DNA of 8,508 nucleotides from JAKQHY01 sp034429475 (GTDB lineage Bacteria > Chloroflexota > Anaerolineae > B4-G1 > SLSP01). A program made the position numbers and the translations under genes. The notes under the pieces were generated by a model that saw only the letters and a list, made by a program, of their open reading frames with translations, did no database searches and was not told where the DNA came from. Positions 1 to 4,804 of the stretch are shown here, in pieces. The stretch spans positions 1 through 8,508 of the forward strand of contig DAOUGD010000231.1 in the NCBI GenBank assembly GCA_034429475.1, read 5' to 3'. How positions within the stretch are numbered: position 1 is the first letter of the stretch; every line of letters begins with the position of its first letter.

Positions 1-112
1 CGGGGTGGGTCACGGCGGCGGCCAGGAACATCCCCAGGTAGGCAAAAGGGAGCGCGAAGATCGTGTGCTCGAATTTGATCAGCTCTAAAAAATCACGGAT
101 TTTCCCGATCAT
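1..112 (-). CDS. UbiA-family prenyltransferase, N-terminal fragment
   Basis: The gene runs off the left edge, so only the first 37 codons are present, read leftward from the ATG at 112-110. The peptide starts MIGKIRDFLELIKFEHTIFA and continues LPFAYLGMFLAAAVTHP. The run 'LIKFEHTIFALPFAYLGM' is the characteristic start of UbiA-superfamily membrane prenyltransferases: a short cytosolic lead, then a first membrane helix. Known members attach a polyprenyl chain to an aromatic acceptor in quinone synthesis (UbiA, MenA and the futalosine-route MqnP); the catalytic aspartate-rich motifs would lie outside the window, so the substrate cannot be assigned. There is no Shine-Dalgarno sequence before the ATG (the bases are GCCCGCC), which fits a leaderless message. 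The family call is fairly secure despite the short fragment. Confidence 0.8.
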   Translation of the reverse strand, partial: MIGKIRDFLELIKFEHTIFALPFAYLGMFLAAAVTHP

Positions 113-125
113 GGCGGGCATTATA
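113..125 (-). promoter_or_regulatory. Candidate -10 box of a leaderless UbiA-type promoter
   Basis: On the minus strand a perfect TATAAT occupies 125-120, only seven bases before the ATG at 112. A transcript starting the usual 6-8 bases below the box would begin at or next to the start codon. No convincing TTGACA-like -35 box is seen 16-18 bases further up. The absence of a ribosome-binding site supports a leaderless start. A chance TATAAT is possible. Confidence 0.5.
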
Positions 126-165
126 CTACATTTGGCATTTAGGCGTTCTCAGGGTAGACTTAGAA

Positions 166-193
166 GCGTAAAGCGTGATGCGTGAGCCGTGAG
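166..193. repeat. Four tandem heptamers (GCGTGAG type)
   Basis: Four consecutive degenerate heptamers: GCGTAAA, GCGTGAT, GCGTGAG, CCGTGAG. The same heptamer family makes up the hairpin at 1764-1808. It lies in the divergent intergenic region between the UbiA fragment and the FHA gene. Function unknown. Confidence 0.6.
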
Positions 194-219
194 GTGACGG
201 AGCCACAGCCAAAAATGGA

Positions 220-257
220 ACACGGATTCAACGGATCAGACGGATGAACACGGATCA
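220..257. repeat. CGGAT-type dispersed intergenic repeat
   Basis: CGGAT occurs at 223, 232, 241 and 251 (spacing 9, 9, 10) inside ACACGGATTCAACGGATCA and the following CGGATGAACACGGATCA. The reverse complement reads as repeated ATCCGT blocks and matches the style of the element at 4662-4696 (ATCTGCGTGCATCCGCG). The two are therefore probably members of one family in opposite orientation. It ends about 20 bases before the FHA gene's start and so would lie in its leader or promoter. Confidence 0.6.
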
Positions 258-278
258 AATTGTAGAAGGTATGGATGA

Positions 279-902
279 ATGACAACCGAGACAACTAACC
301 GGCAAGCCCCATTTTTGCGCGATCCTACCGGACGCGAGCACCGGCTGGGGGGGGAGATGATCACGATTGGGCGCGCGGTGGAGTGTGACCTGGTGATCAC
401 CAGCAAACGGGTGTCGCGGGAGCACGCGCGCATCCGCCGCGATGGATGGCGGGTGATGCTGGAAGACTTGGGCAGCACAAACGGCACGTTTCTCAATGAG
501 GAGCGAGTGCTCGCGCCGGCGGCGTTGCACGATCAGGATCAGATCAAGATCGGCGATGTAGTTTTTGTGTTTCACGATCCTGACATCACCTACCGAGATA
601 CGCTTTTCCCGGAAGTGGAGATTGACCTGACGGCCGGCGTGGTGCGTGTGGATCGGCAGGCCGTGCAGCTTTCACCGAAGGAATTCGCGCTGCTGGCGTA
701 CCTGCACGCGCGTAACGGCGAGGTCTGCTCGAAGGACGACATCGCCAACGCTGTCTGGCCGGAGTATCAGGCCGGCGTATTCGACTATCAGGTGGAGAAC
801 CTCATCCGCCGCCTGCGCGCCAAACTGGAACACGATGCCGCCAATCCGCAGGTATTGCTGACGATTCGGGGGCTGGGGTATAAGTTGGTGATGCGGGGAT
901 AA
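279..902 (+). CDS. FHA domain plus OmpR-type winged-helix transcriptional regulator
   Basis: A 207-residue predicted cytoplasmic regulator. Residues about 28-98 form an FHA domain, a phosphothreonine-binding fold, with its conserved pieces visible: G31-R32, the V-S-R-E-H-A run at 45-50 and S-T-N-G-T at 66-70. Residues about 113-204 form a Trans_reg_C winged helix: LSPKEFALLAYL at 131-142, a recognition-helix region around VENLIRRLRAKLE and the closing IRGLGYKL wing. There is no receiver domain and no phospho-accepting aspartate, so the likely input is binding of a phosphothreonine peptide rather than histidine-kinase signalling. The ATG at 279 is chosen because AGAAGG at 264-269 gives good spacing and the two nearby ATGs (271, 275) hit early stops. 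A Ser/Thr kinase gene follows about 1 kb downstream, making it a plausible partner (inference). The DNA target is unknown. Confidence 0.88.
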   Translation: MTTETTNRQAPFLRDPTGREHRLGGEMITIGRAVECDLVITSKRVSREHARIRRDGWRVMLEDLGSTNGTFLNEERVLAPAALHDQDQIKIGDVVFVFHDPDITYRDTLFPEVEIDLTAGVVRVDRQAVQLSPKEFALLAYLHARNGEVCSKDDIANAVWPEYQAGVFDYQVENLIRRLRAKLEHDAANPQVLLTIRGLGYKLVMRG

Positions 903-962
903 GGGTGATATGTTCCCTAACACACCGTAGACACCAGAGCATCGCTAAAGTGAGGGAAAACA

Positions 963-1238
963 ATGGAATTGCAAGCCTTGATCCGTGAAATTCACTGGCT
1001 AGAATGGCAATTACGGGCGTTTGAAGATAAATACAGCCTCCTGTCACGCGATTTTTACCAGGCGTTCAAATCTGGAGAACTGGCCGAATTTGACGATGCA
1101 GACCTACCACAGTTTCACGACTTCCTGGAATGGGCCGGACTTTACGAAATCTGGGGACATCGGGAGCAATCCTATCGAGAACTTTTGCAACGCCGCCCTC
1201 TGGTGGAACAATTACGCCACGCCTTTGTGCCAGCTTGA
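963..1238 (+). CDS. Small acidic protein, probable antitoxin partner of the next gene
   Basis: A 91-residue soluble protein with no signal peptide or membrane segment. The first ~30 residues (MELQALIREIHWLEWQLRAF) look like an amphipathic or coiled helix. The middle is acidic (GELAEFDDADLPQFHDFLEW) and the end is helical with REQSYRELLQRR. I see no recognisable DNA-binding motif. GAGGG at 952-956 places the ATG correctly. It ends 10 bp before a TumE/DUF6516-like gene, and the small-then-toxin order is typical of type II toxin-antitoxin pairs; that context is the main reason for calling it an antitoxin. Visibly richer in A/T than the flanking regulator and kinase genes, consistent with acquisition by transfer. 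The role is inference; the reading frame itself is well supported. Confidence 0.65.
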   Translation: MELQALIREIHWLEWQLRAFEDKYSLLSRDFYQAFKSGELAEFDDADLPQFHDFLEWAGLYEIWGHREQSYRELLQRRPLVEQLRHAFVPA

Positions 1239-1248
1239 GTGAGCGTCT

Positions 1249-1731
1249 ATGTTGCGACGCAGTCATTATGAGGCATTGATTTACACATTGCCCACACAGT
1301 ATCCCGCGATTCGGATGAGCACGCTCGTTCTGGCTCCACCGGGAATGGACACGGCACGGCTGACAGGATTGTTGACTTTTGGTAAAGACCTGGTGCTGTG
1401 TGTCTATGAAATGCTGGACTTTCAACAAGGAATTATCATCGCCTACCGTTACGAAGTATCACGTTGTGATCCACCCTTTGTTGAAAATCCTTTACCCGAT
1501 GCAGATGTTTACTGTCGTGCTCACTACACCAGCAAGCAGAAATTGTACTGGTATGATTCGTGGCCGCACCCCAATGACCCCACGCTGGCGCTCAACCATC
1601 CCCATCACAAGCACATTCACTCGGACATCAAACATCACCGCGTGCCCGCGCCGGAACTGTCTTTCACCTCTCCCAACCTGCCCACCCTGATTGCGGAAGT
1701 GGCGCGGTTGATGGCGGGTGAGTCAAGGTAA
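1249..1731 (+). CDS. TumE/DUF6516-like putative toxin
   Basis: A 160-residue soluble protein. The second half carries the hallmark I associate with the DUF6516/TumE family: YRYEV near 66-70, Y-W-Y-D-S-W at 100-105, then a histidine-rich block NHPHHKHIHSDIKHHR (116-131) followed by VPAPELSF and a closing helix that starts NLPTLIAEV. The family has been described as the toxin half of toxin-antitoxin modules; the biochemical activity cannot be read here, although the clustered histidines could form an active or metal site. It starts 10 bp after the preceding 91-residue gene and is presumably co-transcribed and translationally coupled, since only a weak GAGTGAG lies before the ATG. The long hairpin at 1764-1808 follows. 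An alternative is a solitary DUF6516 protein with another role. Confidence 0.72.
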   Translation: MLRRSHYEALIYTLPTQYPAIRMSTLVLAPPGMDTARLTGLLTFGKDLVLCVYEMLDFQQGIIIAYRYEVSRCDPPFVENPLPDADVYCRAHYTSKQKLYWYDSWPHPNDPTLALNHPHHKHIHSDIKHHRVPAPELSFTSPNLPTLIAEVARLMAGESR

Positions 1732-1763
1732 GCTGACGCATTTATTTTTGCTCAAACCAAGAT

Positions 1764-1808
1764 ACGTGAAACGTAAAGCGTGAGAGCATCACGTTTCACG
1801 TTTCACGT
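1764..1808 (+). repeat. Heptamer-repeat hairpin, possible terminator
   Basis: A long imperfect inverted repeat. Left arm 1764-1783 (ACGTGAAACGTAAAGCGTGA), loop GAGCA at 1784-1788, right arm 1789-1808 (TCACGTTTCACGTTTCACGT); 18 of 20 positions pair. Each arm is built from heptamers (ACGTGAA, ACGTAAA, GCGTGAG; TCACGTT three times), the same family as 166-193. It is followed by TTCATTTTTG, so it could end the toxin-antitoxin transcript, although the stem is AT-rich and the T-run is not immediately adjacent. Confidence 0.7.
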
Positions 1809-1817
1809 TTCATTTTT

Positions 1818-1849
1818 GATAGCTAACGGTTAGCCAATGGATAGGTAAG
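1818..1849 (+). promoter_or_regulatory. Bipartite operator-like element upstream of the kinase operon (copy 1)
   Basis: GATAGCTAACGGTTAGCC (1818-1835) contains the interrupted palindrome GCTAAC-G-GTTAGC. After four unmatched bases comes GATAGGTAAG (1840-1849). The whole arrangement recurs with the same spacing at 4711-4742 ahead of the second membrane-protein operon. GATAGCTAA and GATAGGTAA form a direct repeat offset by 22 bp, about two helical turns. It lies 41 bp before the kinase ATG. A transcription-factor site or part of a promoter is the simplest reading; the binding protein is unknown. Confidence 0.65.
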
Positions 1850-1890
1850 ACTCAACAATCCGCTGTACCATGCTCGCAGGAAGGTGAACA

Positions 1891-3666
1891 ATGACGATTT
1901 ATACATTATCGGCAGGGTTCCTCGCGGGCGCGGCAGCGGGCGAGGGAGGAAAGAAAGCAATGAACATTGTCGAAGGCCAAATGTTGGGCAAATATCGGGT
2001 GTTGGAATCGCTCGGGCGCGGCGGGATGGCGCGCGTATACCGCGCGTATCATGCACAACTGGATCGTTACGTGGCGATCAAGGTGATGCGGGCGGATCTG
2101 GCAGAGGATGAGGAATTCCAGGTGCGTTTCCGACGTGAAGCGCAAGCCGTTGCGGCGCTGCGGCATCCCAACATTGTCCAGGTGTACGATTTTGACACCG
2201 AGAACGACGTCTCGTATATGGTGATGGAGTTGCTGGAAGGCGACACGCTCAAAACGCGCCTGGACGACTACCGTGCGCGCGGGGAGCGAATGCCCTGGGG
2301 TGAGATGGTGCGCCTGATGCTCGACGTGCTCGAAGGGCTGGCTTACGCGCACAGCGAGGGGATGATCCACCGGGACATCAAGCCCGGCAACATCCTGCTG
2401 ACCAAACGGGGGCAGGCGGTTGTGGGCGACTTCGGCATCGCGCACATCATCGGTGGGACGCGCTACACGGTCCCGAACGCGCTGATGGGCACGCTGCAAT
2501 ATATGGCGCCGGAGCAGGGGCTGGAAGGGCGCAGCGACGCGCGCAGCGACATCTACTCACTCGGCATCGTGCTGTACGAGATGCTGACGCAGCGCCGTCC
2601 CTTCGACGCCGACACGCCGCTAGCCGTCTTGATGAAACATGTCAACGACCCACTGCCGCTGCCCCGCCAGCTCAACCCAACCATCCCGGAACCGTTGGAG
2701 CGCGTCGCGCTCAAGGCGCTGGCGAAGAAGCCGGAGGATCGCTACCAGGGCGCGGCAGAGATGATCCGCGCGCTGCGGGCGGCTGCGGAAGAAGCGCAAA
2801 TCGCGCTGCCGGCTCACATTTCGCTGCCCATGTCATTTACGACGACGGAGGCGCCGGCGGAGTCGGTAGCGGTGATTTCGGGCGCAACGCGGCAGTTATT
2901 CGCCGACGCGAGCTTCGCCGAGGGCGAGACCGACGTGACTTCGGGGCGGCAGCTACGGCCAACGCCACCGCCGGCAGCCGATGGGCAGGAATTAGCCACC
3001 GCCGGGAAAGAACTACTGAACGCGATGGGCGGCGTGGCCGGTGCCGCACTCAGCCGAACGACCGACGCCCTGCGTAAGGTCACGGCAACGGCGGGAGAGG
3101 CAGTAGGCGGCAAATTGCCGGTGACGGCTGAACCGGCGCGGGGCGGCGGAGGCCGAGCATTCTTGCTGGCGCTGGGCGTGATGGGCGTCGCCAATTTGTT
3201 GATGTTGACGTTTTGCGCACTGTTTAACCGCTGGCGGCTGTTTGAAGTCGGTTGGCCGATTGAGGTGTTCCTGGTCAGCCTGGGGTTGAGCATCATCATG
3301 TACAAAACCGCCACCATCTGGCTGTTGATCCCCGGCGGCATCGTGTTTGGATCGGGATTACTGTTTGCGTACTCGTCTCTGACAGGCCAGTGGGAGCAAT
3401 GGGTTTTCTTGTGGCTGCTGGAAGTGTGGGTAGTAGTCCTATCGGTATGGGGAACGATCATGTTAGCCCGACAAAAGGAACAGAGACCCACCCTGGCCCG
3501 CCAGTTGGCCTGGCTGATAGGCGGCGCGTCGGTAGCGCTCGGGTGTCTTGTGGCACTGCTGGCAATTCTGGGACGCTGGGCCATCCCGGTGGCGCTGGTG
3601 GCTATAGGGATTATATGGCTGCGTTATCAAAGCGATAAATCTAAAAGTTCAGTAAAGGAGGAATAG
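1891..3666 (+). CDS. Serine/threonine protein kinase with multi-pass membrane C-terminal module
   Basis: A 591-residue Hanks-type (PknB-like) kinase. Residues about 34-300 carry all core motifs: glycine loop GRGGMARVY (42-50), VAIK lysine 64, helix-C glutamate 83, catalytic HRDIKPGN (160-167, D162), DFG (180-182) and APE (206-208), so it should be active on Ser/Thr. A low-complexity Ala/Thr/Pro linker (about 310-420) follows, then about six hydrophobic segments (425-578). That tail is not the PASTA type: it resembles residues ~90-225 of the downstream membrane proteins (WLLIPGGIVFGSGLLF and LTGQWEQWVFLWLLEVW against WLMIPATIIGANGLLF and LTGWWGAWAVLWAIEPL). Two starts are possible: ATG 1891 behind AGGAAGGTGA, or ATG 1960 behind GGAGGA, which removes 23 non-kinase residues and fits the family better. 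The longer one is listed. The stop codon is one base from the next gene, so they are translationally coupled. Confidence 0.93.
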   Translation: MTIYTLSAGFLAGAAAGEGGKKAMNIVEGQMLGKYRVLESLGRGGMARVYRAYHAQLDRYVAIKVMRADLAEDEEFQVRFRREAQAVAALRHPNIVQVYDFDTENDVSYMVMELLEGDTLKTRLDDYRARGERMPWGEMVRLMLDVLEGLAYAHSEGMIHRDIKPGNILLTKRGQAVVGDFGIAHIIGGTRYTVPNALMGTLQYMAPEQGLEGRSDARSDIYSLGIVLYEMLTQRRPFDADTPLAVLMKHVNDPLPLPRQLNPTIPEPLERVALKALAKKPEDRYQGAAEMIRALRAAAEEAQIALPAHISLPMSFTTTEAPAESVAVISGATRQLFADASFAEGETDVTSGRQLRPTPPPAADGQELATAGKELLNAMGGVAGAALSRTTDALRKVTATAGEAVGGKLPVTAEPARGGGGRAFLLALGVMGVANLLMLTFCALFNRWRLFEVGWPIEVFLVSLGLSIIMYKTATIWLLIPGGIVFGSGLLFAYSSLTGQWEQWVFLWLLEVWVVVLSVWGTIMLARQKEQRPTLARQLAWLIGGASVALGCLVALLAILGRWAIPVALVAIGIIWLRYQSDKSKSSVKEE

Positions 3667-4019
3667 AATGTCACAAAAGCGTTTTTCGATGGTTTTGGGA
3701 GTGGCGTTAATCGTGCTCGGCGGGATCAGTCTGGCCGCCAGCCTGGCCGGCCCGCTGTTCGGGGGTGGCGCGTTTTGGTGGGCGCCCTGGCGACACTGGC
3801 CCGTCGCGGTGGCGCTGATGGTGGCGGGGGTTATGTGGCTGCTTTATCAAAGCGAGAAATCTAAGAATTCTGTGAAGGAGGATTAGAATGTCGCAAAAGC
3901 GTTTTTCGGTGGTTTTGGGGTTGATGTTGATCGTACTCGGCGGGATCAGTCTGGCCGCCAACCTGGTCGGCCCATTGTTCGGGTGGGGAATGTTCTGGTG
4001 GGTCCCCTGGCGGATTTGG
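3580..4019 (+). repeat. 220-bp direct tandem duplication spanning the kinase/membrane-gene junction
   Basis: Bases x and x+220 align without gaps from about 3571-3800 to 3791-4020. By hand count 152 of 180 bases match between 3611-3790 and 3831-4010 (about 84%). Each unit contains the end of the kinase frame, its stop, the AAGGAGG ribosome site and the start of a membrane protein. The exact edges cannot be fixed because the units are continuous. The many scattered substitutions argue against an assembly artefact. Confidence 0.88.
3668..3886 (+). CDS. Small two-helix membrane protein (DUF5668/LiaF-like N-terminal unit), chimeric duplicate
   Basis: 72 residues with two hydrophobic segments (about 8-31 and 43-61) and a short charged tail. 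Residues 1-45 copy the start of the next gene (MSQKRFS.VLG, then GGISLAA.L.GPLFG and FWW.PWR.WP). The last ~30 copy the end of the kinase (P.ALVAIGIIWLRYQSDKSK against VALMVAGVMWLLYQSEKSK). The frame was therefore created by the 220-bp tandem duplication. AAAGGAGGA inside the kinase's last codons gives a strong ribosome site, and only one base separates each of its ends from the neighbouring frames. The two-helix layout resembles a DUF5668 (LiaI/LiaF-like) unit. It may be a functional small partner of the kinase or a by-product of duplication; the intact frame and conserved hydrophobicity favour translation. Confidence 0.75.
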   Translation: MSQKRFSMVLGVALIVLGGISLAASLAGPLFGGGAFWWAPWRHWPVAVALMVAGVMWLLYQSEKSKNSVKED

Positions 4020-4589
4020 CCGCTGGTCGTGGTGGCCCTGGGGCTGATGTTCGTCCTGACCCCGTTCTTGGTGAAGCGGCGAACCGGCTGGGGCGGGATG
4101 TTCATCCCCGGCGTCCCCATTCTGGCAACCGGCGTCATCTTGCTCTTCACCAGCGTGTTCGATGTATGGGGCGCGTGGAGCTGGCTGTGGCCGGTGGAAG
4201 TGTGGTCGCTGGCGTTGGGTTTCGTGGCGGCGGCGCTGTATATGCACAACGTCTGGCTGATGATTCCGGCCACCATCATCGGGGCGAACGGGCTGCTCTT
4301 CCAGTTCTGCGCGCTCACCGGCTGGTGGGGCGCCTGGGCAGTGCTGTGGGCGATTGAGCCGCTGTCTGTGGGAGTCGCGCTGCTCGTGGTCAACACGGCG
4401 AAGCGGCGGAGGGGGCTGCTGATCGGCGGGTTAGTGCTATGCGGCGTCGCGGCCCTCAGCATGGTCGGGATGACGGCGATTATGCCGGAGTGGTGGCTGC
4501 TCAACCTGTTGGGGCCGGCGCTGCTGATTGGCACGGGGTTCCTGCTGCTGCTGGCGAATGGGCGTCTGCGGATGGTAGAAGAACGCTAA
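3888..4589 (+). CDS. Multi-pass membrane protein with DUF5668/LiaF-like units
   Basis: 233 residues with about eight hydrophobic segments (8-30, 43-62, 70-91, 98-118, 122-142, 150-168, 177-197, 204-223) and almost no loops, so it lies embedded in the membrane. A W-P-hydrophobic-G unit recurs: WPLVVVALGL at 44, WPVEVWSLALG at 101 and WAIEPLSVGVAL at 154, suggesting internal repetition. Such units are seen in DUF5668 and LiaI/LiaF-like proteins that act in envelope-stress sensing; I infer a sensing or accessory role. Residues ~90-225 resemble the kinase tail, and the whole protein resembles the product of 4805-5509. AAGGAGG lies in the end of the preceding frame with a one-base gap. The operon stops at the terminator at 4614-4650. 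The substrate or partner is unknown; a direct interaction with the kinase is plausible. Confidence 0.85.
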   Translation: MSQKRFSVVLGLMLIVLGGISLAANLVGPLFGWGMFWWVPWRIWPLVVVALGLMFVLTPFLVKRRTGWGGMFIPGVPILATGVILLFTSVFDVWGAWSWLWPVEVWSLALGFVAAALYMHNVWLMIPATIIGANGLLFQFCALTGWWGAWAVLWAIEPLSVGVALLVVNTAKRRRGLLIGGLVLCGVAALSMVGMTAIMPEWWLLNLLGPALLIGTGFLLLLANGRLRMVEER

Positions 4590-4613
4590 ACGCGAGTATG
4601 CCAAGAATTGGCT

Positions 4614-4650
4614 AAATCCCCCTGGAGAAACCACCTCCAGGGGGATTTTT
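4614..4650 (+). terminator. Intrinsic terminator of the kinase operon
   Basis: A perfect stem: AAATCCCCCTGGAG (4614-4627) pairs with CTCCAGGGGGATTT (4635-4648) around a 7-base loop, and the T-run TTTTT (4646-4650) overlaps the stem end. It sits 24 bp after the stop of the 233-residue membrane protein gene, so the downstream paralogue needs its own promoter. Confidence 0.92.
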
Positions 4651-4661
4651 GTTGAAAAGAA

Positions 4662-4696
4662 AAAATCTGCGTGCATCCGCGAAAATCTGCGTCCCA
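4662..4696. repeat. ATCCGC-type dispersed intergenic repeat
   Basis: AAAATCTGCG at 4662 and 4682 flank GTGCATCCGCG, giving alternating ATCTGCG/ATCCGCG blocks at about 10-base spacing. It is similar to the reverse complement of 220-257. This type of short repeat (variants of 'ATCCGCGTTCATC') is, to my knowledge, scattered through intergenic DNA of several environmental bacterial groups. Confidence 0.6.
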
Positions 4697-4710
4697 AGTT
4701 TTGGCGTTTC

Positions 4711-4742
4711 GATAGCTAACGGTTAGCCAGATGATAGGCAAG
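4711..4742 (+). promoter_or_regulatory. Bipartite operator-like element upstream of the second membrane-protein operon (copy 2)
   Basis: GATAGCTAACGGTTAGCC (4711-4728) is identical to 1818-1835; GATAGGCAAG (4733-4742) differs from 1840-1849 by one base, at the same four-base gap. It lies 62 bp before the ATG at 4805. The intervening four bases and the sequence beyond differ, so the conservation is confined to the two blocks, as expected of a binding site. No confident -35/-10 pair is seen downstream. Confidence 0.65.
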
Positions 4743-4804
4743 TAGGGCGCAAGAATGATAAAGTAGAAACGTCAATCAAGAATACAAGTCCAATGGAGGG
4801 CAAA

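Noticed and set aside
913..958. TTCCCT / AGGGAA inverted repeat that could mask the ribosome site of the 91-residue gene
   Set aside because: Only six paired bases across a 34-base loop; too weak to claim regulation.
163..1808. CRISPR array from the repeated heptamers
   Set aside because: The repeats are contiguous 7-mers with no unique spacers of regular length and no cas genes.
2814..3584. Long minus-strand open frame of 256 codons opposite the kinase
   Set aside because: It is antisense to a kinase frame with all catalytic motifs; composition is Ser/Pro/Ala/Thr-rich low complexity with no domain and no ribosome site, as expected of a shadow in GC-rich DNA.
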